DNA of 16,420 bases from JAIOTG01 sp964644045 (lineage in GTDB: Bacteria; Patescibacteriota; Patescibacteriia; Patescibacteriales; JAGXOH01). The position numbers and the translations under genes are program-made. This document shows positions 4,217 to 11,626 of this stretch, in pieces. Under the pieces are notes generated by a model, which saw only the letters and a program-made list of their open reading frames with translations, was not told where the DNA came from and did no database searches. Each line of letters starts with the position of its first letter. The stretch's first letter is position 1. Where the stretch lies: contig CAZXUK010000021.1 of the NCBI GenBank assembly GCA_964644045.1, forward strand, positions 1-16,420, written 5' to 3'.

Positions 4217-6359
4217 AAATAAATATAAGGTCAAGACCAATTTATTATTTAATCCTTTAAAACTTAAATTCGCTGTTAAAAAAAACAATGAAAAGAATCA
4301 ATATATTTTATCAACCATAGATAAGCACCTTAAGAATTTAAAAGAGAATAAAAATAGTATTTATTACGAGTCAATTAGAAAAAATTTTGGCAAGGGTTCA
4401 CAAAAAATAGAAATTTTACCTCCTTGGCTGAAGTATTTTTTGGTTGTTTTAATTTTCTTTATTTTTATTCTTTTGCTGTTTCTCTTTTTTTCTAAGCGAT
4501 ACCAAAAAAAATTAAGAAAAGAAGTGAGCAGTAAAATCGGGGAGATAAAAGAAAATGAAAAAAAAATAAGAGAAATTACCAAAAACACCAAAGACGCTAT
4601 TTTCTCCAAAGACAAAAACCGCAGGTATACTTTTATAAATCCGGCAGGAGCCCAAATGATCGGTTTGCCGGAGAAAAAAATAATGGGGAAAACCCCGGAA
4701 GAGGTTTTTAGCAAAAAAAACGCTCAAATAATTAAAGAGGCGGATGAAAAAAATTTAGCCGGCAAGGAAGTGGACGCGGTTAGGGCTTTGAATATCAGGG
4801 GCAAAAAGCTTTATTTACATATAATTCAAGCTCCTGTCAGAGATGAAAAGAAAAAAATAACGGGTATTATTGGGGTGATAAGAGATATTACTCGAGAAAA
4901 AGAGGCGGAGAAGTCTCTTGAGCGGGAAAAGGAAAAAGCGGAGAGGTATTTATCTTTGGCCGGAGTTATAATTCTTAGCCTGGATAGGCAAGGAAGAGTA
5001 AAAATGATAAACCAAAAAGGAAATAAAGTGCTGGGATATAAAAAAGATGAGTTAGTGGGAAAAAATTGGTTTGATTGTTGTATACCGGAGAAAAACAGAC
5101 AAGAGGTAAAAAAGGTATTTAAAAAGACTTTAGAAGGAAATTTAACAATTATGGATAGTTATAAAAACCCGGTTAAAACCAAAGCCGGGGAGGAGAGGTT
5201 AATTGACTGGCACAATACCGTAGTTAAAGATGAGAATGGCAAGATCAAGGAAATTCTCTGTTCAGGAGAAGATATTACGGAAAAAAAGAAGGCTGAGTTG
5301 GAAGTCAGAAAATTGGCCGCTATTTCCAAACACACCACCGAGCTTATTAATATAGCTAATTTGGACGGCCAGATGACTTTTATAAACAAGGCCGGGGGAG
5401 AGATGCTGGGGATTAATCCGGGAGAAGTTAAAAAACATAATATCATGGAAGTTATTCCCGAGACATTAATAGAAAAGGTGGAGAAAGAGGTTTTTCCCGC
5501 TTTAAGGAAGGGTAAGGTTTGGGAAGGGGAGTTGGCTTATAAAAATCTAAAAACGGGCAAAATTATTGATGTTCACACCATTGCTTTTACTGTAAACGAC
5601 GAGGATACGGGCAAGCCCTTGTTTATGGCCAATATTTCCTTGGACATAACCAAACAAAAACAAGTAGAGAGAATGAAATCGGAATTTATTGCCATTACTT
5701 CTCATCAGTTAAAAACTCCTTTAACCGGAATTAAATGGACCGTAGAGCTGTTAGAAAGCGACAAGACCGGAAAATTAAATAAAGTGCAAAAAGAATTGGT
5801 GGAGCAAATCCGGGGAAGTAGCTTTAAATTATTGGAGCTGGTTTCTGATTTACTGGATGTTTCCCATATTGAGACCGGAAGAAAATTCGAAATAATTAAA
5901 AGAAAAATTAATTTTACCGAAGAGCTTGAAAATATTTTACAAGAGGAGGGCAATTTAATAAAAAAACAAAATATTAAAATAAAATTGGACAAAAAGTTAA
6001 AAAAGGATTTGGAAATTTTTGCCGATCGGGAAAAAATCAAACAAGCTTTCCAAAACATAATAACCAACGCCATTAAATATTCCCGCAAAGGAGGTAAGAT
6101 AGAGATAGGGGTAAGTAAAGAGGATGAAAAGAAAACAGTTTTTTTTGTGAGTGATAAAGGGGTGGGAATTCCCAAAAACCAGCAAAACAGAGTTTTTGAA
6201 AAATTTTTTCGCGGCAGTAATGTTATTACCGAAACCGAAGGCACGGGCCTGGGTCTTTATATTGTTAAAGCTATAATTAAAGGACATGGCGGAGAAATCT
6301 GGTTTGAATCCGGGAGAAACAAAGGAACAACTTTTTATTTTTCTATTCCGAAAAAATAA
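4176..6359 (+). CDS. Multi-PAS sensor histidine kinase; C-terminal part of the frameshifted gene
   Basis: 727 codons. Residues 1-75 are the second half of the SBP3 sensor (VVSWYFGMKN, LKFAVKKNN, SIYYESI), so the ATG at 4176 is not the natural start. Then come a transmembrane helix (about 83-106), a coiled linker, three PAS domains (about 132-245, 255-375, 382-497; endings IIGVIRDITR, CSGEDITEK and ISLDITKQK), HisKA with phospho-acceptor His510 in SHQLKTPL, and HATPase with the N box around Asn631, DKGVGI from Asp660 and GTGLGL (689-694). All catalytic motifs are intact, so the kinase half is not decayed. It probably autophosphorylates and passes phosphate to the receiver encoded 14 bases downstream. 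It overlaps the upstream ORF by 41 bases, so reinitiation (for example at the ATG at 4206) could give a kinase lacking the ligand-binding domain. The signal is unknown. Confidence 0.9.
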   Translation: MWGVVSWYFGMKNENKYKVKTNLLFNPLKLKFAVKKNNEKNQYILSTIDKHLKNLKENKNSIYYESIRKNFGKGSQKIEILPPWLKYFLVVLIFFIFILLLFLFFSKRYQKKLRKEVSSKIGEIKENEKKIREITKNTKDAIFSKDKNRRYTFINPAGAQMIGLPEKKIMGKTPEEVFSKKNAQIIKEADEKNLAGKEVDAVRALNIRGKKLYLHIIQAPVRDEKKKITGIIGVIRDITREKEAEKSLEREKEKAERYLSLAGVIILSLDRQGRVKMINQKGNKVLGYKKDELVGKNWFDCCIPEKNRQEVKKVFKKTLEGNLTIMDSYKNPVKTKAGEERLIDWHNTVVKDENGKIKEILCSGEDITEKKKAELEVRKLAAISKHTTELINIANLDGQMTFINKAGGEMLGINPGEVKKHNIMEVIPETLIEKVEKEVFPALRKGKVWEGELAYKNLKTGKIIDVHTIAFTVNDEDTGKPLFMANISLDITKQKQVERMKSEFIAITSHQLKTPLTGIKWTVELLESDKTGKLNKVQKELVEQIRGSSFKLLELVSDLLDVSHIETGRKFEIIKRKINFTEELENILQEEGNLIKKQNIKIKLDKKLKKDLEIFADREKIKQAFQNIITNAIKYSRKGGKIEIGVSKEDEKKTVFFVSDKGVGIPKNQQNRVFEKFFRGSNVITETEGTGLGLYIVKAIIKGHGGEIWFESGRNKGTTFYFSIPKK

Positions 6360-6373
6360 TTAATTTTTAAAAT

Positions 6374-6742
6374 ATGTCTAAAAACATTTTAGTTATTGAA
6401 GATGATTCAATACTACAAAACAACATTAAAAAAATTTTAGAGGAGGAGAAATTCAAAGTTCAACAGATCTTTGACGGAGAGGACGCCAAACAGGCCATTA
6501 AGGACCAGAGGCCGGACTTGATTCTGCTGGATTTAATGCTTCCCGGGTTGGACGGATATCATGTTTTGGAGTCTTTAAAAGAAACCGGGAAAACAAAAGA
6601 CATTCCCGTGATTGTTTTAACAGTTATAGGCACGGAAAACAGTATAAAAGAGTGCAAGATGCTGGGGGCGGATGATTATTTGGTAAAAGCGGACTATACC
6701 CTGGCCGAGGTTACTAAAAAAGTAAAAAAACATCTAAAATAA
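6374..6742 (+). CDS. Single-domain response regulator (receiver only)
   Basis: 122 residues making one CheY-like receiver and no output domain. Acidic pocket Glu9/Asp10/Asp11, phospho-acceptor Asp53 in LLDLMLPGLDG, switch Thr83 in VIVLT and Lys105 in DYLVKAD are all present. It starts 14 bases after the kinase stop, so it is very probably co-transcribed and the kinase's cognate partner. With no DNA-binding domain, output must be by protein contact or onward phosphotransfer. No Shine-Dalgarno site; the ATG follows an AT-rich stretch. Only a weak stem (TTAAG/CTTAA) with a distant T-run follows the gene. Confidence 0.93.
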   Translation: MSKNILVIEDDSILQNNIKKILEEEKFKVQQIFDGEDAKQAIKDQRPDLILLDLMLPGLDGYHVLESLKETGKTKDIPVIVLTVIGTENSIKECKMLGADDYLVKADYTLAEVTKKVKKHLK

Positions 6743-6789
6743 AAAAAATTCGTAGTTAAGGGTAAATTTAAAACTTAAAGGATTTTTTG

Positions 6790-6818
6790 TTGACAAAATT
6801 TAGATAATACGGTAGTTT
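6790..6818 (+). promoter_or_regulatory. Possible promoter for the 145-residue protein
   Basis: TTGACA (6790-6795) is a perfect -35 box; at 17 bases the -10 would be TAGTTT (6813-6818), which is poor. It would leave a leader of about 47 bases before the strong ribosome site AAGGAGG at 6872. Confidence 0.45.
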
Positions 6819-6871
6819 GGAAAGTCTTAATGTTTGTTCTTTTTTAACCCTAACTCAAAAAAGGAGGAAGT

Positions 6872-7309
6872 ATGGATTTGAAAGAAATGCAGGCGGAAAC
6901 CATCCTGGGCCCGATCAACGAAATCCTGGAGTCCGGGAAGTTTGAGAATCCGGAACAGGAAACAGGCGAGGGCGACACGGTTATTGGAGAGATGACCGAT
7001 TATGAGAAAGCCATCTGGACGGTCCTTTCCCGTACCGTGGGTTCTTTTAGAAAAATGGTAGAAAATCTCCCGGATAATCCGGAAGAGGCGAATGACGAGG
7101 ATGTGGAGAAAACCAGGAGGTTAAAAGAGAAAATTGAGGCCTTAAAGGATTTTTTTTGGGCCAGTCTTCGCCATCGTCTGGGCGAGGTGAGTTACCAAGG
7201 AGCCGGAATCGGAGTCAGGTCCGACTTCCAGATCGTCACCATGGCAGAAACCGAAGAAGAAAATCCTCTGGCCGATATCCTCAGGCACATCATTGTCGGA
7301 GTCGGGTAA
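6872..7309 (+). CDS. Hypothetical acidic protein, 145 aa
   Basis: Not recognised. A soluble, acidic, mostly helical protein: a Glu-rich N-terminal third, then TDYEKAIWTVLSRTVGSFRKMVENL, a charged stretch, LKEKIEALKDFFWASLRHRLGE, and a Gly/Val-rich end with GIGVRSDFQIV. No signal peptide, membrane helix, Cys cluster or nucleotide-binding motif. The start is fixed by a strong AAGGAGG site seven bases before the ATG. Codon use is GC-richer than in the kinase operon (many GCC, CTG, ATC, GTC), like the prs gene, which may mean higher expression. It is a single-gene unit with its own promoter and terminator. A real gene is nearly certain; the function is open. Confidence 0.85.
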   Translation: MDLKEMQAETILGPINEILESGKFENPEQETGEGDTVIGEMTDYEKAIWTVLSRTVGSFRKMVENLPDNPEEANDEDVEKTRRLKEKIEALKDFFWASLRHRLGEVSYQGAGIGVRSDFQIVTMAETEEENPLADILRHIIVGVG

Positions 7310-7330
7310 AATTTCCGCAGTAACATTTTC

Positions 7331-7364
7331 AGCCGAGTTCTTTGCTTAAGACTCGGCTTTTTTA
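7331..7364 (+). terminator. Intrinsic terminator of the 145-aa protein gene
   Basis: AGCCGAGT (7331-7338) pairs with ACTCGGCT (7351-7358); allowing a bulged T, three more pairs (CTT/AAG) form. It is followed by a run of six T from 7358 to 7363. It starts 21 bases after the stop codon. Confidence 0.92.
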
Positions 7365-7370
7365 TTTATT

Positions 7371-7402
7371 AAAAAAAGCGAGTTACCCCTGTACTCGCTT
7401 TT
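7371..7402 (-). terminator. Intrinsic terminator of the minus-strand 99-aa gene
   Basis: On the minus strand AAAAGCGAGT pairs with ACTCGCTTTT (+ coordinates 7374-7383 and 7393-7402, loop of nine), followed by more T (7373-7371). It stands back to back with the + strand terminator at 7331-7364, so the two convergent genes each have their own stop. Confidence 0.88.
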
Positions 7403-7441
7403 GGTTGTGAGAGAATTTATTTTTTTAATTCATCCGGTTTT

Positions 7442-7741
7442 TTAGGCTTGCCGAAATTTTTTGCTTTTTTTGGTTTGTCCTTTGCCGGATCCGGAAATCC
7501 ATTTCTCCAGTTTGCCCCCTCGTGTTCTCCGGCGATAAACCTCAAAATTCAAGTGGAGATCCCGAGCGCTTTTTTGAAAAAAGGCAATTCTTTCGTAGGG
7601 ACATCTGTACATATCACCCAACTCGGTTTCCATCTCTTCCAGAAAACCGATTCGATCCAGGTCCCGGGCTATGGACTGATTGGTGTGGGAATCCAAAGGA
7701 CGAACAAACCACTCAGCCGTGGGGTTTTTTCTTTCAGCCAT
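7442..7741 (-). CDS. Hypothetical basic protein, 99 aa
   Basis: Not recognised. The N-terminal part contains WFVRPLDSHTNQSIARDL, then a helix FLEEMETELGDMYRCPYERIAFF and the strand-like LNFEVYRRRTRGG; the last 25 residues are Lys/Gly/Ser-rich and probably disordered, suggesting contact with nucleic acid or another acidic partner (inference). The coding strand is set by a perfect AAGGAGGAG site seven bases before the ATG on the minus strand, which no frame on the opposite strand has. GC-richer codon use than the kinase operon. The 187 bases upstream (to 7928) hold no gene; a TGC-TAATTT or TACAAT box near 7782-7793 may be its promoter. Confidence 0.8.
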   Translation of the reverse strand: MAERKNPTAEWFVRPLDSHTNQSIARDLDRIGFLEEMETELGDMYRCPYERIAFFQKSARDLHLNFEVYRRRTRGGKLEKWISGSGKGQTKKSKKFRQA

Positions 7742-7901
7742 TTTTCTCCTCCTTTTTAAGTTAAAAGAACCTTTAGTAAATATTGTAAATTAGCACAAAA
7801 ACAAAAAAAAGTAAATATAAAAAATATATTTGTAAAGGGGAAATAGAAATGTCCTACTTGAACGATCTATTTATAATAAATTAAAAGCCGGTTTGGCAAA
7901 T

Positions 7902-7930
7902 AAAAAAAGGGGCTTTTTAAAAAACCCCTT
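7902..7930 (-). terminator. Terminator overlapping the stop of the 71-aa minus-strand gene
   Basis: On the minus strand AAGGGG (from 7930) pairs with CCCCTT (7912-7907), with a T5/A5 inner extension, then a run of T to 7902. The first two bases of the stem belong to the stop codon (7931-7929). Confidence 0.8.
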
Positions 7931-8144
7931 ATTTGATCACAGTTAACTTTGTTTTCATTATTTTTTTCCAGGCCCGGGCAAGCCCTTCTTCAAAACTGCC
8001 GAAAACCAGGGCAATTTGTCTGGAATTGGGCCAATAGTCGTTCAAGGCCCAGTCCAAGTCCTGCTTTTGGGGCAAACGCCCTTGTTTTTGGTAAAAATAA
8101 GTTAATCTTTTTAAAATTTCCTCCTCATCATCCCATTTTTTCAT
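7929..8144 (-). CDS. Small protein resembling the homing-endonuclease-associated repeat (PF18780-like)
   Basis: 71 residues. The core FYQKQGRLPQKQDLD...WPNSRQIALVFGSFEEGLARAW follows the pattern of the homing endonuclease associated repeat (a helix, G-R-x-P, a serine-type hinge, then F-G-S-[WF]-x-x-[GA]-L-x-x-A), a small helical module known from HNH nucleases and phage proteins and thought to bind DNA. Here the module makes up almost the whole protein, with no nuclease domain beside it. The start is fixed by AAGGAGGG upstream on the minus strand. It is divergent from prs across 138 bases, with a TATAAT-like box on the minus strand at 8218-8213. A DNA-binding regulator is a fair guess. The pattern match is from memory and not computed. 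Confidence 0.72.
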   Translation of the reverse strand: MKKWDDEEEILKRLTYFYQKQGRLPQKQDLDWALNDYWPNSRQIALVFGSFEEGLARAWKKIMKTKLTVIK

Positions 8145-8196
8145 TTTACCCTCCTTTTTAAGGTTCGTTTAAAAGTATTTACACCCTAACCAAATT

Positions 8197-8227
8197 TTGC
8201 TAAAAAGTAAACATTATATACTATATT
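8197..8227 (+). promoter_or_regulatory. Possible prs promoter in the divergent region
   Basis: TTTTGC (8195) or TTGCTA (8197-8202) as -35 with TATACT (8217-8222) or TATATT (8222-8227) as -10; no single pair has both ideal boxes and ideal spacing. A minus-strand TATAAT (8218-8213) overlaps it, so the two divergent promoters may compete. Confidence 0.35.
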
Positions 8228-8282
8228 CGCACCTTAAAATATTTTTTAAACAAAAAACAAAACAAAAAGAAAGGAGAGGATT

Positions 8283-9227
8283 ATGGACGAAGAAAATTTT
8301 TTGTTGTTCAGCGGCAGTTCTAATCCGATTTTATCCCGGGCAATTGCTTCTTATTTGGGCAAGACCCTGAGTGAAATCAAATTGGCCCGTTACAGCGACG
8401 GGGAAATAGAAGTGGAAATTCAGGAAAATGTCCGCTCTGACGATGTGTTTGTGATCCAATCCACCTGCGAGCCGGCTAATGACAATTTTGTGGAGCTTTT
8501 TATTATTATTGATGCTTTAAAAAGAGCTTCAGCCAAAAGAATAACCGCGGTCATTCCTTATTTCGGTTATGCCCGTCAGGACAAAAAAGTCAAACCCAGA
8601 GTTCCCATTAGCGCCAAATTAATGGCCGATCTTTTAACCACTGCCGGAGCCGACCGAATTATTACCATGGATCTTCATGCCAATCAGATCCAGGGATTTT
8701 TCAATATTCCGGTGGACAATTTGTTTGCCCAACCCGTCTTGGTAAAATATATTCGGGAGAATATGTCGGCCAAGTTAACCATGGTTTCTCCTGATGCCGG
8801 AGGAGTGGAAAGAGCCAACTCTTACGCCAAAAAATTGAATGCCGGCTTGGCTATAATTGACAAGCGTCGTTCCGCTCCCAATAAAGCTCGGGCTATGTCC
8901 TTGGTGGGGGATGTGGAGGAAAGATGCGCCATTATAGTGGATGATATGGTGGATACAGCCGGCACCTTGCGGGAAGCGGCCAGTGTTATTAAAAACAAAG
9001 GGGCGCGAGAAGTTTATGCTTGTTGTACGCATCCGGTCTTATCCGGACCCGCTGTGGAAAGAATAAATGATTCGGAAATAAAATCTTTGATATCCACCGA
9101 TACCATTCCCTTGGGCGGGAAAGCCACTTCTTGCTCTAAATTGGCCTGTATTTCCGTTCATTATCTTTTTGCCGAGGCGATTCGGAGAAGTTATCACGGA
9201 GATTCGGTTACATTTTTATTTGAATAA
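8283..9227 (+). CDS. prs: Ribose-phosphate pyrophosphokinase (PRPP synthetase)
   Basis: 314 residues, the normal length. It makes 5-phosphoribosyl 1-diphosphate from ribose 5-phosphate and ATP, feeding purine, pyrimidine, NAD, histidine and tryptophan synthesis in the cytoplasm. Visible motifs: LFSGSSNP and RYSDGEIEVEIQENVR at the N-terminus, the VIPYFGYARQDKK ATP-binding loop, the metal site in MDLHANQIQGFFNIPVDNL, and the PRPP-binding motif IIVDDMVDTAGTL, all in order. The PRVPISAKLMADLL form of the middle loop fits the common bacterial class I type. The start is fixed by AAGGAGAGG just upstream. It is followed after 47 bases, with no terminator, by the 45-aa gene, so the two are probably one transcript. 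Nothing looks damaged. Confidence 0.97.
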   Translation: MDEENFLLFSGSSNPILSRAIASYLGKTLSEIKLARYSDGEIEVEIQENVRSDDVFVIQSTCEPANDNFVELFIIIDALKRASAKRITAVIPYFGYARQDKKVKPRVPISAKLMADLLTTAGADRIITMDLHANQIQGFFNIPVDNLFAQPVLVKYIRENMSAKLTMVSPDAGGVERANSYAKKLNAGLAIIDKRRSAPNKARAMSLVGDVEERCAIIVDDMVDTAGTLREAASVIKNKGAREVYACCTHPVLSGPAVERINDSEIKSLISTDTIPLGGKATSCSKLACISVHYLFAEAIRRSYHGDSVTFLFE

Positions 9228-9274
9228 AAAAAGAAGGAAAAAATAATTAAAAAAAGACTGAGAAAGGAAATTGT

Positions 9275-9412
9275 ATGGGGGTAAAAAGAAATTATTCTTC
9301 TAATTTTTTTCAGGTGGAAGACGAGATCATAGGCCGGATTGACGCTCGGAATAAAAAAAGAACTCCAAACCCCAAAAACAAGCCGCGCAGGAGGAGGCGA
9401 AAGAAAAAATAA
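9275..9412 (+). CDS. Small basic protein, 45 aa, hypothetical
   Basis: An ORF of 45 codons with an AAAGGA site seven bases before its ATG. The first half is mixed (NYSSNFFQVEDEIIGRIDAR); the second half is strongly basic, with a Pro/Asn/Lys stretch and a final run of five Arg followed by three Lys, like an RNA- or rRNA-binding tail. It lies between prs and a terminator and would be co-transcribed with prs. No family is recognised. Support: ribosome site, position, and codons GCC-light but ordinary for the window; against: short length. Ribosome-associated or nucleoid protein is only a guess. Confidence 0.6.
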   Translation: MGVKRNYSSNFFQVEDEIIGRIDARNKKRTPNPKNKPRRRRRKKK

Positions 9413-9439
9413 GGGGCCGGGTTCTTAAAAATTTTTTTG

Positions 9440-9464
9440 GGGATGGACAAAACCATCCCTTTTT
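9440..9464 (+). terminator. Intrinsic terminator of the prs transcript
   Basis: GGGATGG (9440-9446), loop ACAAAA, CCATCCC (9453-9459), then five T. It lies 27 bases after the small ORF and three bases before the -35 box of the next promoter. Confidence 0.9.
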
Positions 9465-9467
9465 AAT

Positions 9468-9495
9468 TTGCCAAAAAGAAGGCATTTGTTAAAAT
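9468..9495 (+). promoter_or_regulatory. Promoter of the radical SAM / envelope operon; leaderless start likely
   Basis: TTGCCA (9468-9473), 16-base spacer ending in TGT, TAAAAT (9490-9495). The ATG at 9502 begins six bases after the -10 box, where transcription itself normally starts, and there is no Shine-Dalgarno site, so the first gene is probably translated from a leaderless mRNA. Confidence 0.7.
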
Positions 9496-9501
9496 AAAGG
9501 T

Positions 9502-10401
9502 ATGCGAGAGTGTCAAAATTATAAAAAAATAGGTTCAGAAAAACTGGAGTGTCAAGCTTGCGCTCATTTCTGCAAGATCGCCCCCGGTAATACGGGAATT
9601 TGCGGGGTCAGACAAAACCGGAAAGGGAAATTATATTCTTTGGTTTACGAACAAGCTATAGCTTTGAACGTAGATCCTATTGAGAAAAAACCTTTCTTTC
9701 ATTTTTTCCCCGGAAGTTATGCCTACTCCGTGGGAACTTTGGGTTGCAATTTTCGTTGCGCCAATTGCCAAAACTATGAGATCTCTCAAATCGGGGGACT
9801 GAAAGGTAAAATAAAGGAATATGAAAAAATAAATTGGGGACAAGAAATTTCCCCGGAACAGATAGTGAAAAACGCTTTAGATCTTAAATGCCAAAGCATC
9901 GCTTATACTTACAATGAACCCACGGTTTTTCGGGAATATGCCTTAGATACTATGAAAATAGCCCATAAAAAGGGTCTTAAAAATGTCTGGGTTTCCAACG
10001 GATTTATGTCCGCTCAAACCCGGAAGGACGTAATTCCTTATTTGGATGCTATTAATATAGATCTAAAGTCTTTTCGCAAAGATTTTTACGGCAAATATTG
10101 CGGGGCTTCTTTGCCCCCGGTTTTACAAAATTGTCAAAAATTCAAAGAAGAGGGGGTATGGCTGGAAATTACAACTTTGATCATTCCCACTTTAAGCGAT
10201 GATCCGCAAATGTTAAGAGAAATTATTAATTTTATAAAAGAAAAACTTGGGAAAGAGACGCCTTGGCATATTAGCGCTTTTTCCGGCCGATTTTCCTGGA
10301 AATTGGAACATTTACCCGATACTCAACCGGAAAAAATATTGAAAATTAAAAATATGGCAAAAAAAGAGGGGCTTAAAAATGTATACCCCGGAAATATATA
10401 A
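9502..10401 (+). CDS. amrS: AmmeMemoRadiSam-type radical SAM enzyme, short C-terminus
   Basis: 299 residues. The N-terminus has the C-x2-C...C...C pattern of this family (CQACAHFCKIAPGNTGICGVR), then AIALNVDPIEKKPFFHFFPGS and the radical SAM cluster motif C82-x3-C86-x2-C89 (GCNFRCANCQNYEISQ). TYNEPTVF, WVSNGFMS, INIDLKSF and TTLIIP strands of the TIM-barrel follow. Members share a three-part genomic set with Memo (AmrB) and AMMECR1 (AmrA) homologues; the physiological reaction is not well settled. Neither partner is in this window. The protein ends at VYPGNI, where most relatives continue for some 30 residues with a Cys-containing tail; this is from memory. It is first gene of a tight operon; the next ATG is four bases after the stop. 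The symbol reflects family membership, not proven function. Confidence 0.88.
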   Translation: MRECQNYKKIGSEKLECQACAHFCKIAPGNTGICGVRQNRKGKLYSLVYEQAIALNVDPIEKKPFFHFFPGSYAYSVGTLGCNFRCANCQNYEISQIGGLKGKIKEYEKINWGQEISPEQIVKNALDLKCQSIAYTYNEPTVFREYALDTMKIAHKKGLKNVWVSNGFMSAQTRKDVIPYLDAINIDLKSFRKDFYGKYCGASLPPVLQNCQKFKEEGVWLEITTLIIPTLSDDPQMLREIINFIKEKLGKETPWHISAFSGRFSWKLEHLPDTQPEKILKIKNMAKKEGLKNVYPGNI

Positions 10402-10405
10402 ATAA

Positions 10406-11626
10406 ATGAAAAAAAACAAAAAAATAAAAAGAATCGGCATAGATGCTCGTATGTACGGCCCCTTGGGCAAGGGCTTGGGCAGATATATTCAGGAGATCGT
10501 TGATAATATTATTAAAATAGATTCGGAGAATGAGTATGTCATTTTTTTGTGCCGAGAAAATTTTGACGAATTTGTGAGTGACAACCCGAGAGTTAAAAAG
10601 GTCTTGGCGGATGTTCGTTGGTATACCTTAAAAGAACAAATCCTTATGCCTTTTTATTTGATTAAAGAAAGGTTGGATTTAGTTCATTTTCCCCACTTTA
10701 ATGTCCCCGTTCTTACTTTTAATAAGTTTGTGGTTACCATACATGATCTGATTTTAACTAAGTTTCCCACCACCAGAGCCACCACTCTGAATTCCTTTTT
10801 TTATAGACTTAAAAATTGGGCTTATAAATTAATAATTTGGTTGGCCACCAAAAGATCGGAGTATATTATTACTGTTTCCGAATTTACCAAAAAAGACATT
10901 GTGGAAAAATTTAAAATAGAGCCGGAAAAAATTTTAGTAACTTACGAGGGGGTGGCGAACTTGGCCAAGGGGAGAGACTCCTTGTTCGTGGCTAAGATGG
11001 ATGACAAAAAAACTCTTTTAAGTTATAATATAGAAGAAAAGTTTCTTTTGTATGTGGGGAACGCCTACCCCCATAAAAATTTAGAAGGGCTTTTAGAGGC
11101 CTTTAAAGATTTGATTAAACAATTTCCCGATTTGAATTTGGTTTTGGTGGGAAAAGAAGATTTTTTTTATGAAAAAACCAAAAAAAAGGCAAGAGATTTA
11201 GGTCTTTGGGAGAAAGAAAAACAAAATAACCCCGTAATTTTTCCCGGTTATGTTCCTGACGAAAAACTGGAGATTTTATATGCTCGCGCTTTTTGTTATG
11301 TTTTTCCTTCTTTTTACGAAGGTTTCGGTCTTCCCCCTTTGGAGGCAATGGCTAAAAATTGTCCGGTAATAAGCTCTAACCAATCCAGTATGCCGGAAGT
11401 TTTGGGAGACGCCGCTTTGTATTTTAATCCTTACAAAAAGAGGGAAATAATAAATATTATAAAAAAAATCCTTAATAACCCTCAGATTCGCTTGGAATTA
11501 AAAGAAAAAGGGAGAAAACAGGCCAGAAAATATAATTGGTGGGAATGCGCCCGAGAAACCCGGGAAATTTATCAAAAAATTTTCAATGTGGAGAAAAAAA
11601 ACAAAAAAAATCGAAGAAAATCCTGA
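10406..11626 (+). CDS. Family 4 (GT-B) glycosyltransferase
   Basis: 406 residues with the two-Rossmann GT-B layout. N-terminal half: RIGIDARMYGPLGKGLGRYI with the Gly-rich loop, DLVHFPHFNVP, VVTIHDLI and IITVSEFTKKDI. C-terminal half: LLYVGNAYPHKNLEGLLEAF, LVLVGKED, VIFPGYVPDEKLEILYA, and the donor-binding E-x7-E at Glu305/Glu313 (EGFGLPPLEAMA), then CPVISSNQSSMPEVLGDAALYF. This is the classical mannosyl/glucosyltransferase-type GT4 with retaining chemistry. It acts at the inner face of the membrane, probably in surface polysaccharide or glycan synthesis given the envelope genes downstream; donor and acceptor unknown. Four bases after the radical SAM gene, with no Shine-Dalgarno site; it overlaps the next gene by 41 bases. 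Confidence 0.93.
   Translation: MKKNKKIKRIGIDARMYGPLGKGLGRYIQEIVDNIIKIDSENEYVIFLCRENFDEFVSDNPRVKKVLADVRWYTLKEQILMPFYLIKERLDLVHFPHFNVPVLTFNKFVVTIHDLILTKFPTTRATTLNSFFYRLKNWAYKLIIWLATKRSEYIITVSEFTKKDIVEKFKIEPEKILVTYEGVANLAKGRDSLFVAKMDDKKTLLSYNIEEKFLLYVGNAYPHKNLEGLLEAFKDLIKQFPDLNLVLVGKEDFFYEKTKKKARDLGLWEKEKQNNPVIFPGYVPDEKLEILYARAFCYVFPSFYEGFGLPPLEAMAKNCPVISSNQSSMPEVLGDAALYFNPYKKREIINIIKKILNNPQIRLELKEKGRKQARKYNWWECARETREIYQKIFNVEKKNKKNRRKS

Noticed and set aside
6755..6853. GTTAAGGGTAAA and TTAACCCTAAC as a long-range inverted repeat around the promoter at 6790
   Set aside because: The arms match only partly (an extra A breaks the stem) and the distance is large; chance cannot be excluded.
7448..7759. 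+ strand ORF of 103 codons opposite the 99-aa gene
   Set aside because: It has no ribosome site, while the minus-strand frame has a perfect one and sensible protein composition; it is the shadow frame.
554..9495. TAAAATAAA as a diagnostic promoter motif on its own
   Set aside because: The nonamer also occurs inside coding regions (for example near 5975, 9807 and 15643) because the genome is A-rich, so promoters were called only with position and -35 or extended -10 support, or with the shared repeat.
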